DNA from: Prorocentrum cordatum
Lineage: Eukaryota; Sar; Dinophyceae; Prorocentrales; Prorocentraceae
Reading direction: 5' to 3'
Length of the DNA: 64,000 nt
Assembly: GCA_963575745.1 (NCBI GenBank)
Contig: CAUYUJ010016882.1
Span: 262,082 to 326,081, forward strand
Within the stretch, counting starts at the first letter, position 1. Each line of letters starts with the position of its first letter. The position numbers and the translations under genes were made by a program. This document shows positions 53,133 through 64,000 of this stretch, one piece after another. The notes beneath the pieces were generated by a model, which had not been told where the DNA came from, made no database searches, and saw only the letters and a list, made by a program, of their open reading frames with translations.

Positions 53133-53939
53133 TTAGGTCAGGCGTGTCCTCCTACCGGGGGATTGTGGACGAAAAACAGAAAATTATCCCAGTGCGACCC
53201 TACCTAGGAGTTGGAACCCCTAGGAAAGCAGCATTAGTAGTAACAGTAACGCTAAGCTAAAGCTAAGCTAAAGCTAAGCTAAAGCTAAGCTAAAGCTAAG
53301 TTAAAGTTAAGCCACAGCTAAGCTAAAGTTAAGCTAAAGCTAAGCTAAAGCTAAGCTAAAGCTAAGCTAAAGCTAAGCTAAATCTAAGCTACAGCTAAGC
53401 TAAAGCTAAGCTGACGCTAAGCTAAAGCTGAGCAACAGCTAAGCTACAGCTAAGCTACAGCTAAGCTAAAGCTAAGCTAAAGCTAAACTAAAGCTAAGCT
53501 AAAGCTAAGCTAAAGCTAAGCTAAAGCTAAGCTAAAACTAAGCTAAAGCTAAGCTAACGCTAAGCTAAAGCTAAGCTAAAGCTAAGCTAAAGCTAAGCTA
53601 CAGCTAAGCTCAATCTAAGCTAAATCTAAGCTAAAGCTAAGCTAAACGCTAAGCGAAAAGCTAAGCGAAACGCTAAGCTAAAGCTAAGCTAAAGCTAAGC
53701 TAAAGCTAAGCTAAAGCTAAAGCTAAAGCTAAAGCTCCCAGGGGACTGGGGGGAACCGCTCCCAGGGGACTGGGGGAACCGCCCGGGGCGATTTCCACTG
53801 CCCGGCCCCTTTAAGCTAAGAGAGTAAGAACCCTTCTAGGCAGAGCCTAGGTAGGGAATTAAAATGATTGAAAATAGTCTAAAATCGTCGCCATACTATT
53901 TTTCAATATTCCTCCTGTAGAGCGACAGGCCCGACTAAA
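53133..53939. mobile_element. Family B, copy 8, enlarged by a nested insertion
   Basis: Left TTAGGTCAGGCGTGTCC and right GAGCGACAGGCCCGACTAAA. CCCCAGTG flanks both sides exactly (53125-53132 and 53940-53947). Other copies are about 160 bp; this one is 807 bp because a segment bounded by CCCTACCTAGG (53198-53208) and its reverse complement (53846-53856) lies inside. Confidence 0.85.
53251..53736. repeat. 11-bp minisatellite TAAGCTAAAGC, about 44 copies
   Basis: Nearly perfect 11-bp units with single-base variants (TAAGCTACAGC, TAAGCTAACGC, TAAGCTAAATC). A 24-bp unit, CTCCCAGGGGACTGGGGG plus AACCG, follows twice (about 53735-53782). The array appears only here in the window. Confidence 0.95.
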
Positions 53940-54065
53940 CCCCAGTGCCCTCCCCCGCAGGAACAAACTGAAAATTGTACACCTACAGAGCCCTTTGCCT
54001 CCAGGGACACTTTGTTTCACGGCGACCCTGCCCTGAAGACTCAATTCCTTGAGTTTTTTTAGCGT

Positions 54066-54228
54066 TTTCCCTCGCCGTCGTCGTCGTCGCCGTCGCCGCC
54101 ACCGTCGCCGTCGCCATCGCCGTCACCACCGCCGTTGCCGTCGCCGTCGTCGCCGCCGTCGGCGTCGCCGTCGCCGTCGTCATCGTCGCCGCTGTCGCCG
54201 TCGTCGCCGTCGTCGTCGCCGCCGTCGC

Positions 54229-54292
<64 letters not shown>

Positions 54293-54355
54293 GTCGTCGC
54301 CGTCCCACTTCATGGTCGGCGGCACCGGCCGTAAGGTCTTTGCAATACATACCAG
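54066..54355. repeat. (GTC/GCC)n tract with conserved tail
   Basis: GTC and GCC triplets to 54304, then GGTCGGCGGCACCGGCCGTA and TTTGCAATAC. The same combination lies at 33490-33600. The Arg-, Ser- and Asp-rich frames are artefacts. Confidence 0.85.
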
Positions 54356-55230
54356 ACCCTCTTTTTTCCTCTAGGACCCCTTTTGCTCCGTGGCGACCCT
54401 GCAGGCTCAACCCCCCGGCCTCATTTGGGGTGCGTTTTGGCCAGACCTTCGAGGGGGATCCGGCCGCAGCGACGAGGAGCCTCCGAGGGGCGCAGACAGG
54501 CGAGAAACACTGGAAAACCTCGGGCCTCGAGCCTCGAGCCTCAAAGCTCGATCCCCGTCCACTCCCCGCGACGGCCTCGGGGATGCGCGACAGCTGGGAG
54601 CCCGGGCCCTGGCGGGCGCTGGCGCGCGCGTGCGCCCTCGCCTCGGACGCTGCGACTCGCTTCGCCACCGCCGCCGTCGCCGTCGCCGCCAATGTCACCG
54701 TCGTCGTTCTCGTTCTTCTCGTCGTCATCGTCGTCGTCGTCGTCAGCGTTGCCACCGCTGTTGTCGTCGACGTCGTTGCCGTCGTCGTCGTCGCCGTCCA
54801 GGATGAGGAGGAGGCGGAGGAGGAGGAGGAGGAGGCGGAGGCGGAGGAGGAGCCGGGTGAGGAGGAGGAGGGTCCTCAAAGGCCCCAAGATTTCCCCCAA
54901 GACTTCAGACTCCAAGATGGGCCTCATATGCCCAAAGACGACCACGAATCTGTCCAAGATGGCATGAAGGCGGCCAATTGCCCCGAAGTGCTCCCGAGAG
55001 ACTCCAAGATGGCCACAAAGTGGCTCAGCCTGGGTGGCAGGCGGCAAAGATACAATCCTTCAGCCTTCAGATATATGCTTCGCTTTTTCAGCGGTGATAG
55101 CGCCCAATACGACACCGCTGACCTGACAATGAGGAAGCGCAGGAGGAGGATGATGATGAGGAGGAAGAGGAGGAGGAGGAGGAGGAGAAACAGGAGAACG
55201 GGGAGGAGGGGGAGGGGAGGGACTGAGCTG
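54356..55230. repeat. Mixed GTC and GAG tracts with CCAAGATGG minisatellite
   Basis: GTC/GTT triplets at 54660-54800, GAG/GGC at 54803-54868, degenerate CCAAGATGGC phrases at 54885-55015, and GAGGA triplets at 55140-55220. No gene recognised. Confidence 0.7.
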
Positions 55231-55840
55231 GAACTATCTGGAGATCGCGCTGGTTGGGGAACAGACTCCCCGAGAACGGGGACGGATCGCGGACGCCGCC
55301 CCCTTCGGGATGGAGGGTGGGGCGCCCAGGCTTGACTTGTCTGGCATGCACTGTCATTGAGTATCGTGCAATATTTCAACACGTCAGGCCCCTAAGGTCG
55401 TCCAGCAAGAGGTGGAGAATGAGGACGACGACGACGACGAGAACGAGGACGAGGCAGAGGACGACAACGAGAACGACGACGGTGAGAGGGAGGAGGAATA
55501 TGACGAGGAGAAAACAGGAGAGGGAAAGGACCAGGATCATGAGGGAAGAGGGGGTGAGGAGGATGAGGAGGAGGAGGAGGAGGAGGAGAAGGAGGAGGAG
55601 AAGGAGGAGGAGGAGGCGGAGGAGGCGAAAGGGAGGAAGCGGAAGAAGGGATCAGACCGAGGGAACTGATGAGGAGCAGAGGAAGTGAGGACCAGGCAGC
55701 AGGAGTGGCATCTCGGTGATATTTTACAAGCTTTTGGTTCGCCTCCTCCGCGCCGCAAGACCAGGAGGAGGAAGAGGAGGAGGAGGAGGAGGAGGAGGAG
55801 GAGGAGGAGGAGGAGGGAGGAGAGGTAGTGAATGGGGATC
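55231..55840. repeat. GAG/GAC tracts
   Basis: GACGAC and GAGGAC triplets at 55420-55480; GAG at 55555-55630 and 55765-55818. Confidence 0.85.
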
Positions 55841-56184
55841 AGGGAGGGGGAAGATGAGGCGGGATGGGAGGAGCCAGGAACCAAGCGGGAGGGGGGAGGG
55901 AGGGAGGAGGAGGTCGACGGGAGGGAGTGGGAAGGCAAAGGAGAGGGGGCGAAATGAAAGGGGGGAGGGGCAGTGGAGAGGACGGACGACCGACGTAGAA
56001 GAAGAAGAAACATCAAATCCATAAAACAAAAACTTTTGGCGGTCCGCGCGGGTTCCTTGGACCGGCGCTGGACCCCCTCCCTGGCGCGCGGAGTGCGCCA
56101 AGGGTGGCGCCGGAGGCGCCGCCGGGAGTGGTCCGGCGCAGATCCGAGAAATCGGTCCGGACCATCGAAATGGTTGTTGAAAGG
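55841..56184. other. Purine-rich then unique sequence, no gene
   Basis: GGGAGG-rich to about 55975, then GC-rich unique DNA. No gene recognised. Confidence 0.4.
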
Positions 56185-56303
56185 GCCCAGGGACACAAAC
56201 AAATACACACAAATCCCAGGATTCCCAATATTTCTCAATGTTTTGGGGATTTTCGTCTTCCCCCGATGAATTGTGTCTGTGAGTGTGTGTTTTTCCCTCC
56301 TGA
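56185..56303. repeat. Dispersed repeat K, copy 2
   Basis: GGGCCCAGGGACACAAACAA, then TTCCCAATATTTCTC, TTTCGTCTTCCCCC and AATTGTGTCTGTGAGTG. Confidence 0.75.
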
Positions 56304-56401
56304 GTTCTGTTTGCACCGTTGTGCCCTCTCCGCTGGCGGCGTCGGAGCCTCGGCTCTGCCGTCCGTGGGGGGAGGGACGGTTACGGCCGGGCCTGAGACA
56401 G

Positions 56402-56729
56402 AAGAGCATCCTCCAAGAACCCGAGAGCCCTCCGCCGGCCAAAGCACGCTGTTTCGTCGGCGGCGAGGCAGAGGTTACTGTGCCAGCGGTCGGGCGGCCA
56501 AAACACACAGAGAGCATCCAAGGGGTACCCTCCCCAGGGATGCACGAGACCATCCAACGAGCACGACGAACATTCAACGAGCACGGTACCCTCCCTAGGG
56601 ATGCACGAGACTATCCAACAAGCACGGTACCCTCCCCGGGGATGCACGAGACAATCCAACGAGCACGACGAACACTAGGGCAGCTACCCTCCCCGAACCG
56701 ACCCAGATCTCATGCCTCGGTCCGACCGT
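56402..56729. repeat. Dispersed repeat J, copy 4, internally amplified
   Basis: The block GGTACCCTCCCCAGGGATGC followed by ACGAGACCATCCAACGAGC occurs three times (about 56526, 56584 and 56627); other copies have it once. It ends CATGCCTCGGTCCGACCGTG. Confidence 0.8.
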
Positions 56730-56911
56730 GCCGATACGGCTGCTTCTCGGGGGACCTCTCCTGGGGCGCGCTCCGTCCAGGAGGGAGGACTGGGCAGCGG
56801 TGCCTCGGCACGTCTTATACGTCCTCCCCCGGGGGGGCACGAGGAGGGGCGGAGAGGGCCGTGGAGGGGACGGGCCCAGACATGAGGCGAAGCCAGGGAG
56901 AGAACAAATTA

Positions 56912-57103
56912 AGGGGCCCAGGGACACACACAAATAAACAAAACACATTCACACACACAACAAAAAAACAAATCCCAGGATCTCCCATATTTTCGAATGT
57001 TTTCCCGGGTTTTCGTCTTCCCCCCACTTCCCATGTTTTCCAATCTGTGCTGGGAAATTGACGATGCATTGTGTCTGTGTGTAGTTTTCCCTCCTGAATA
57101 AAT
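56912..57103. repeat. Dispersed repeat K, copy 3
   Basis: GGGGCCCAGGGACACACACA, then TCCCATATTTTCGAATG, CTTCCCCCCACTTCCCATG and GCATTGTGTCTGTGTG. K copies 2 and 3 flank J copy 4. Confidence 0.75.
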
Positions 57104-57404
57104 TCGGGTGAGGATAAATCGGGGATCTCTGAGATCCGGCGGCTCTGGAAGAAGATGTCTCGGGCGCCGCGGCCCTCTCAGAGCGTTCTGGAACTCTCTC
57201 TGAGAGCGCTCCAGAACGCACTGGAACGGATTCCTCCTCTCGTCCTAGCCCCGTCCGAGACGATCTGATTAGTTCAACGCGCCGCCCCAAGAGGTCGGGG
57301 GTTGCTAAGGGTGCCCCTGGCCCAAGGTGCCCCGAGCTTTTCGCTCCATTCTGGAGCCCCTGGGGCCCTCTGGACCTCGTGAAGGGTGCTCTGGAGGCCG
57401 TGGG

Positions 57405-57680
57405 GAGCCTCCTCCTTCTCCTGCTCCTCCTCCTCCTCTGCCTCCTGTACCTCCTCTCCTCCTCCCTCCCTCCTCCTCCTCCTCCTCCTCCTCTCCTCCT
57501 CCTCCTCCTCCTCCTCTCCTCCTCCTCCTCCTCCTCCTCTAACTCCTCTTCCTCCTCCTCCTGCTCCTCCTCCTCCTCCTCTCCTCCTCCTCCTCTTCCT
57601 CCTCCTCCTCCTCTTCCTCCTCCTCCTCCTCCTCCTCCTCCTCCTCTGCCTCCTGTGTACCTCCTCCTTCTCCTCCTCCT
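57405..57680. repeat. (CTC)n tract, 275 bp
   Basis: CTC with TCT, CTG and TCC variants. Confidence 0.95.
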
Positions 57681-58790
57681 CCTCCGTGGTGGTGGTGCGC
57701 GCCTTCTGAACAGTCTTCGGTGTCTTCGGGGAACGCTCAGGAACCCTCTCGAAGGCCGGGGGGACGTCCGAGCCTTCCCTGAGAGCGGGCCCGCCCCTTC
57801 TCGCTTTCCCCCTCAGGCTCGCCGCCGAAGAGCAGACCAGGCCGGAGGTCCGGGGACGCTCGGCGGCACCGAGGCGAGGCACGGGCTCTGCGGCCAGGCT
57901 CGTCGAGAGCAGCAGGGTGCAGAGACGGAGCAGGTCCACACGGAGACCGAGCACACGCACGCCGTGCGAACTTATCTCCGTGTGGACACGTGGCACCCTA
58001 CCACTGGCCATCGCTCGGACGTCAATTCCCTGTGTTTTTTTCGGTTTCGCGCGTGGTTTTTTCCACAAATAATCAAGGATGCTCCTCGATGGTCCTCGCC
58101 GAAGGAAAAATGCACACGTCCGAGCGATGCCAAGACCAGGAGAGGCCAGGCCCAGACGGAGCGAGTCCATATTGAGAGCGGGCGCTCCGTGGGTATGGAC
58201 TTCCTCCGCACGCACGCAGCATCCTCCGAGCTTGGGGTAGGAACGTTTCCAAGGCGGACACTGGCGCCCGGGGGGAGCACAGAGACTTGGAATCGGCGGC
58301 GCATCGCCGAGAAGTCGGCGACGGGACCCCGGCCGCGAATCCGCAGGGTCCTGGGCGGGGTGGGGTATCGAGCCCCTTGTCGGAGATCAATGGGCGATTG
58401 AAGGCCGATGCGCCCCGCCCTGAGCAACGCTGGGGTGTTCTTTTGGCCGTTTTCAACTTTCGGTTTGTGGCCAACCAGAACGGGATAAAAAAACAGCAGC
58501 CCCCCCGCACCCAACAAACAACGGAAATACAAAACGGAACCGAACCGAAAACGATCATCCCGACACGGAGGAACACTTGACCCCCAAACAGCAAGAACAG
58601 CGCACACCTTGACGACGGAAAAAAAGCCCCCAGCGCTTTCAACATCATCAAAGCACCTGGGCCTGAGCACGCGTCGCGCCCCCCAGCGCTGCCCCGATTG
58701 CCCAGTCTTCAGGTCATTACTCGACTCGCTGGCAACCGTTGGGGACGAGCCCACCCCCCGACCCCCCCCGAACGCTCTCCGAAGACCAGG
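57681..58790. other. Unique sequence, no gene
   Basis: A fragment around GGATGCTCCTCGATGGTCC and CCGAGCGATGCCAAG (58078-58130) resembles 52515-52600, so a small dispersed repeat is shared. No gene recognised. Confidence 0.4.
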
Positions 58791-58794
58791 AGAA

Positions 58795-58990
58795 CGAGGA
58801 GGAGGCGGAGGAGGAGGCGGAGGAGGAGGAGGAGGAGGGGGAGGAGGAGGACGAGGAGGACGAGGAGGAGGAGGAGGAGGAGGAGGAGGAGGAGGAGGAG
58901 GAGGAGGAGGGGGAGGAGGAGGAAAAAGGAGGAGGGAGGAAGGAGGGAGAGAGGAGGAGAAGGAGGAGGAGGAGGAGGAGGAGGAGGTGG
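58795..58990. repeat. (GAG)n tract
   Basis: GAG triplets with GGC and GAC variants. Confidence 0.95.
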
Positions 58991-59149
58991 AGTGGAGGAA
59001 AACGGAGGGAGCAGCCAGCACCCCCCCCCCCCCCGAACCGCTCGGCGTGGCGCAGCTGCAGGAGAGCACACCGAGGCCGGAGAGTCGCCGAAGACCTCAC
59101 GCGCGCACGGAAAGACCTCGAACTCGCCCCCCCCCCCCACACGCTGTGA

Positions 59150-59430
59150 GACTCCACACTTTCCACCACCACTACGAATAGGTAGGAGAGGGAGAGGAGG
59201 AGGAGGACGGAGGAGGAGGAGGAGGGGAGGAGGAGGAGGGAGGAGTGAGGAGGAGGAGAGGAGAGAGGAGGAGAGTGGAGGAGGAGGAGGGAGGAGGAGG
59301 AGGAGGAGGAGGAGGAGGCAGAGGAGAGAGAGGAGGAGGAGGAGGAGGAGGAGGAGGAGGAGGAGGAGGAGGAAGGCCTCCTCACCCTCCCTTCTCCCCC
59401 GTCCTTGGTGGAACACTTGCCCATACCCCC
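59150..59430. mobile_element. Inverted-repeat element, family G, copy 2
   Basis: Left TTTCCACCACCACTACGAAT then AGGTAGGAGAGGGAG, a GAG tract (59190-59370), then CCTCCCTTCTCCCCCGTCC and a degraded right end (GGTGGAACACTTGCCCATA). Compare 26389-26640. Confidence 0.45.
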
Positions 59431-60155
59431 CCCCCTGAGCCTGTCCCCCTCGAGCGTTGCCCCTGCTCCGGGCGGGGCAGGCGGCGCGCTGCTTTCTGCG
59501 AGGGGCCAGCCCCCGGCTGCGCACTCCGCCACGCGTCGCTCCGGGCAGCCGGGGAGCGCCGCGCGGGCGACGGCACGTCGCACGAGGCCGCCTGTACCAT
59601 GGCCGCGCGCTGCCTCGCGAAAGGGGGGGGGAGGGAGGGGGGCAAGCCAGGTGCGCTCGCGTCATATCTGACGCCCTACCCGTCCCTCCCGTCCCTTACC
59701 GCGGCGTAGATATCCTCTCTGTTCGCACAGCCGGGTGTCGAGCAGGGCAACGATCGCGAGAGGGTGCGCGATGCATGGTAGAGCACGGCATGGCATGGCG
59801 TAGAAGAGCACGGCAGAGCAAAACAGGAGGATCTCAAGGGGGCGGAAACCGACCAGGTCGGAGCTGCTGCCTGCCCTTGCTGGAGCCTCGGCCCCACGTT
59901 CGGCCCCGTCCCGTGGTTCCTGCGGGTCCTGCTGGACCAGAGTTTCGTCGGGGTCGCTTCGCTGTACTTGATCGCGCGGGCAGCCCGCGTGCGGGTGCTG
60001 ACGCTACGGGCCAAGGAGGCCCGACGGACGGCACGTCTAAGGCAAGGAGGAGGGATCCGCTTCAGCACGCACAACGTGCGTGTGGCGCAGCAGATTTGTC
60101 GTTTCTGCAGACCTGTGTGCACGCACGCGTGGATCTGTCATTCCGATCTGTTATG
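59431..60155. other. GC-rich sequence, possible coding fragment
   Basis: One plus-strand frame near 59900-60010 reads FLRVLLDQSFVGVASLYLIA, which would suit a membrane segment, followed by an Arg-rich stretch. Too short and isolated to call a gene. Confidence 0.25.
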
Positions 60156-60159
60156 GGGA

Positions 60160-60235
60160 GGGGGAGGAGGAAGAGGAGGAGGAGGAGGAGGAGGAGGAGG
60201 AGGAGGATCTCCAGGCGGTGGAGGAACAGGAGTAG
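60160..60235. repeat. (GAG)n tract
   Basis: GAG triplets ending in GGAACAGGAG. Confidence 0.95.
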
Positions 60236-60526
60236 GAGAAGCAGGGTCGGGGGCCTTGTGCAAGAGGGCGCGCGCGGAAGCGCGCCCTCGCCGTGGAGAG
60301 TAGAGAGCTAGGGAGGTTCCAGGCATCCCCGCGCAGCGAACAAGAAATCATGGCGGGAGGCTCTCGGACGTGCTGGTTCTTGTTGCAAGGATGTTTCAAG
60401 GTTGTTGGAAGGTTGTTGGGCGGTTTTCTTCCCAACCAACCTGTGTTGTTGGGTCCTCGCTTTGAAGAGACGGTGGCATGCGTCTCTTCTCCTCTCTCCT
60501 CCTCTCCTCCTCCCCCTCCTCCTCCG

Positions 60527-61790
60527 CGCACCCATTTCGGCACACCCTCACACGTTTCGTGGCCCCATAGGGAGCTCCGCTGAAAAGGTCCCAGTGGATG
60601 TGCCCGCATGCGTCCCGCACAACCCATTTCCGGAACACCCTTTCACACGTTTCGTGGCCCCATAGGGAGCTCCACCGGAGGTCCCAGTGGGTGTGCCCGC
60701 ATGCGTCCCGCACACCCATGTCGGCACACCCCTCACACGCTTCGTGGCCCCATGGGGAGCTCCACCGAAAGTCCCACTGGATGTGCCCGGATGGGTCCCG
60801 CACACCCATTTCATCACACCCTTCACATATTTCGTGGCCCCATAGGGAGCCCCACCGAAGGTCCCAGTGGGTGTGCCCGCATGCGTCCCGCACACCCATT
60901 GAGGCACACCCCTTCACACGCTTCGTGGCCCCATAGGGAGCTCCAACGAAGGTCCAAGTGGGTGTGCGCATGTCGGCACACCCCTCACACGCTTCGTGGC
61001 CCCATGGGGAGCTCCACCGAAGGTCCCAGTGGGTGTGCCCGCATGCGTCCCGCACACCCATGTAGGCACACCCTTCACACGCTTCGTGGCCCCATAGGGA
61101 GCTCCACCGAAGGTCCCAGTGGGTGTGCCCGCATGCGTCCCGCACAACCCATTTCGGCACACCCCTCACACGTTTCGTGGCCCCATAGGGAGCCCCGCCG
61201 AAGGTCCCAGTGGGTGTGCCCGCATGCGTCCCGCACGCCCATTTCGGCACACCACTCACACGCTTCGTGGCCCCATAGGGAGCCCCACCGAAGGTCCCAG
61301 TGGGTGTGCCCGCATGCGTCCCGCGCACCCATGTAGGCAAACCCTTCACACGTTTCGTGGCCCCATAGGGAGCTCCACCGAAGGTCCCAGTTGGTGTGCC
61401 CGCGTGCGTCCCGCACAACCAATTTCCGGAACACCCTTTCACACGTTTCGTGGCCCCATAGGGAGCTCCACCGAAGGTCCCACTGGGTGTGCCCGCATGC
61501 GTCCCGCACAACCCATGTAGGCACACCCCTCACACGTTTCGTGGCCCCATAGGGAGCTCCACCGAAGGTCCCAGTGGGTGTGCCCGCATGCGTCCCGCAC
61601 AACCCATTTCGGCACACCCCTCACACGTTTCGTGGCCCCATACGGAGCTCCACCGAAGGTCCGAGTGGGTGTGCCCGCATGCGTCCCGCACACCCATTTC
61701 GGAACACCCTTCACGCGTTTCGTGGCCCCGTAGGGAGCTCCACCGAAGGTCCCCGTGGCGCAGTCCGCACGCGTTTCCCCCACCCAGTAC
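60527..61790. repeat. Tandem array of a 90-bp unit, 14 copies
   Basis: The phrase TTCGTGGCCCCATAGGGAGC occurs at about 60555, 60651, 60741, 60831, 60921, 60992, 61082, 61173, 61263, 61353, 61446, 61537, 61628 and 61718. Spacing is 90-96 bp except one unit of 71 bp. Each unit also has CCCGCATGCGTCCCGCACA. As 90 is divisible by three and the unit lacks stops in several frames, long repetitive frames exist on both strands (for example 376 codons on the minus strand, 30-residue repeats with GHTHWDLRW). Coding is possible but unsupported by any start, leader or domain. A lone decayed unit lies at 62336-62402. Confidence 0.95.
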
Positions 61791-62335
61791 ACCTCCGTCG
61801 GAGGCCGTCGGAGTTCTGCGCCTCCCTCGCCCGTCGTCGCTCTGCCCAGCGGCAAGAGCCTTGCCCGCTATCAGCCAGCCAGCTAGCTCTCTTTGCTGCG
61901 CGCAGCGGACGACCCGCGCGCGTCGCTGGGACCCCTCCGGGGCGACCTGCGCGCGTCGCTGGGACTCCGCGCTGCGCTGCGCCCGCAGCTTTGGACTTTT
62001 GAGTGCGCGGGCAAAGAGGGAGTAAAACAAAGGGGAGGAAGCGGGCGCGATCCTCGCGGTGGCGTCGCGGCGCGCGGGCGATGCCGTCGGGGAGTCCCGG
62101 GGAAGCTCCTTGCGGCGGCCACGCCCAGCGTCACGAGTACTCAGAGGCAGTCATTCACAAACTATTAGCATTCATATACATTTGCACAATGCATTGGCAT
62201 ACTCGCATTCATGCACGTAGACTCGCTCGCACGCAGATTCCTTCACAGTCAGACGCACTCGCGCTCAGATTCACCCGCGCTCAGTCTCCCTACGTACTCA
62301 GATCAATCGTTCTCGCTCGCGTTAACGTACCACGC
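61791..62335. other. Unique sequence, no gene
   Basis: CGCGCGTCGCTGGGAC occurs twice (about 61917 and 61951), as does GCACGCAGATTC-like sequence near 62230-62270. No gene recognised. Confidence 0.4.
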
Positions 62336-62519
62336 CATTCATTTCGGCACACCACTAGCACGGTTCGTTGCCCCATAGGGATCACCACCGAAAAAGGGAA
62401 TCACAATTGCGGTACTCACGCCTGCATATGGTTGGGTCCTTCGTCTGGCTAATGGACGGTTTTTTTTGAAAAGGTTGTTGGACAGTTTTTGGTGGGGGAG
62501 GGGGAGAGGGGAGGGAGGC

Positions 62520-63800
62520 CTCGTTCTCCTCCTCGTCGCCTTCCTCCTCCTCCTCGTCCCACCTCCTCCTCCTGCTCCTCCTGCTCCTGCTCCTCCTGCT
62601 CCTCCTCCTCCTCCTCCTGCACCTCCTGCACCTCCTCCTCCTCCTCCTCCTCCTCCTCCTCCTCCTCCTCCTCCTCCTCCTCTCCCTCCTCCTCCTCCCC
62701 CTCCCTCTGCTCCTCTTCCTCCTCCTCCTCATCCTCCTCCTCTACCATCTTTCCTATTTACCAAAACATGCCTCCCCGTCGGATCACCAGCCGTGTCTGA
62801 GTAGGCGGGGCCTGGCATTTAGCTGGAGACTTCCTTACGGAACGGTATTATGAAGCGAACAGATCCGGCGGTTACACTGGAGGGCCTGCGGCTTCCAATA
62901 CGAGGCTTTCGCCCAAACGCCGCGCACATTCGTTTTATATGCGTTCAGAAGCCTCAAAGATGGAGGGCAGATCGCTTTCAATTTTCGGTTCTTGCTTCTG
63001 CACCACACGCATTCGTTGTTTCAGCTTCCAACCTTCACAGTGCTGGAAGGTCGGTGATTTCCAAACGCCTTCACGCCGCGGGCCCTCCTTTTATCCGGCA
63101 GCTACAAAGATGAAAGGGCTGGTGGTCTCCCAAGTGTGGCTCTCGCCCTGGCGCCTCGCACCTTCTGTTAAAAACTTCCAACAAGGAGAGGTCGCCCCCA
63201 GGACCCTCCCCTCGGAACCCTCCCCGGACCACCCCCGGGACCGCTCCAGGCACCCCCCCATGGAGAAGAAAAAGGACTGGAAGAATCGAGGAGGGAGGAG
63301 GCCGCAGAGCCGCGAGGATCAGCGAATCCGGAGCCCCCTGGATCGGCGGCACTGGCCAGAGGCCATCACAATAGGGATGGAGTAAGGCTATCTCTCAAAA
63401 GGCGGCTCTTTCGTGGAACTGCCAAACACACACACACACCACCAAGCCCTATGGCACGAACTTCCGAAAAAAAAGAAGGTCCCCCGGCTGCACGGATGGA
63501 GGGCGACTCCTTCTCAAGCAGGGGCCTTCGAGAAGGGCGGAGCCTTTGCGAAACGGCGTCTCGCCGGAGAGGCAGGCCGACCGGACTCTCGGCATTCCAA
63601 GGGAGCGCTTCCCGCAGAGGAAAAGAATGCTTGTGCGGACCTGTGAGGGGGGGGCTTGGGGCGAAAGGCATGGCGGTACCGGTGACGCGTCCTGGGTTTA
63701 CTCTGGTCCTCCTCCTCCTCTTCATCCTCCTCCCTCTGCTCCTCTTCCTTCCTCACCTCCTCTTCCACCACCCCCCGCCCTCCTTTGACCCCCCCTTTCC
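62520..63800 (+). repeat. Composite repeat F, copy 5
   Basis: A CTC tract (62520-62745), a diverged leader (TAGCTGGAGACTTCC, about 62820), decayed units (CGCCGCGCACATTCG near 62920; GTGTGGCTCTCGCCCTGG near 63136), a trailer ending GGGTTTACTCTGGTCC (about 63690-63707) and a second CTC tract (63708-63800). Same order as copy 2. Confidence 0.65.
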
Positions 63801-64000
63801 TCCTCGTGTTCCTCGCTCCTCCCTCTACAACTCAACAGTGTGAATGCTCTCCTCTCTCCCTTGACCCCGTCCAAAAGATATCCGATCTTCGCCGCGTATT
63901 GTTTGTAGCACGCTCGATTTCGATTGTTGCATGTTTCCCACATGCAGTTGCTACATCCAGTTTTTTTTCCACGGTCCAAAGAGGCTCACGCTGCAGCGTG
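63801..64000. other. Unique sequence at the window end
   Basis: Nothing recognised. Confidence 0.35.

Noticed and set aside
54049-55335. Arg-rich 428-codon plus-strand frame
   Set aside because: Its Arg, Val and Glu runs correspond to GTC and GAG tracts; the linking parts are a degenerate minisatellite.
60396-61526. A 376-residue repetitive protein encoded by the 90-bp array
   Set aside because: Equally long frames occur on the other strand, and no start context, spliced-leader relic or domain supports expression; kept as a repeat, with the coding question listed as a finding.
60527-61790. CRISPR-like regular repeat spacing
   Set aside because: The 90-bp units are contiguous and similar along their whole length; there are no distinct spacers and the context is eukaryotic.

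Overview
This window looks like nuclear DNA of a dinoflagellate. Four things seen in the sequence support that: a spliced-leader relic (814-835, minus strand) matching the canonical 22-nt dinoflagellate leader at all but one base; a degenerate gene for a GDPHL-type (VWD-like) protein of a kind common in dinoflagellate transcriptomes (48165-48840, minus); a CCCH-type zinc finger of dinoflagellate style (about 15630-15720, minus); and very GC-rich, gene-poor DNA packed with triplet microsatellites and decayed retroelements. The species cannot be told from the sequence. No bacterial operon, tRNA, rRNA or CRISPR array was seen.

Layout. 0-1 kb: a probable retrogene with its relict spliced leader. 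1-4 kb: three short inverted-repeat elements and CTC tracts. 4-10 kb: large CAT/CAC and ACT arrays around a small coding-like region (6.4-8.3 kb). 10-13 kb: inverted-repeat elements and a 336-bp tandem duplication. 14-15.3 kb: a 5'-truncated LINE reverse transcriptase broken by one stop codon. 15.4-18.6 kb: GA-rich and CTC-rich DNA with a zinc-finger relic. 18.6-23.4 kb: a nearly complete but frameshifted LINE with endonuclease, reverse transcriptase, zinc motif, RNase H and a Cys-rich tail. 23.4-39.4 kb: several copies, in both orientations, of a composite repeat (leader, 83-bp tandem units, trailer, CTC tract), plus short transposon-like elements. 39.7-48 kb: more inverted-repeat elements and dispersed repeats. 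48.2-48.8 kb: the GDPHL-protein gene. 49-59.5 kb: facing CTC/GAG tracts, a chain of palindromes, and an inverted-repeat element that swallowed an 11-bp minisatellite. 60.5-61.8 kb: a 14-copy tandem array of a 90-bp unit. 62.5-64 kb: another composite repeat.

No two genes here form a pathway. The window reads as a record of repeat activity: retroposition (retrogene, two LINEs), at least ten families of short non-autonomous elements with terminal inverted repeats (labelled A, B, C and so on below; several have target-site duplications), and tract expansion. Most long open frames are artefacts of triplet or 90-bp periodicity and are not annotated as genes. All family assignments rest on reading by eye; no database search was possible.
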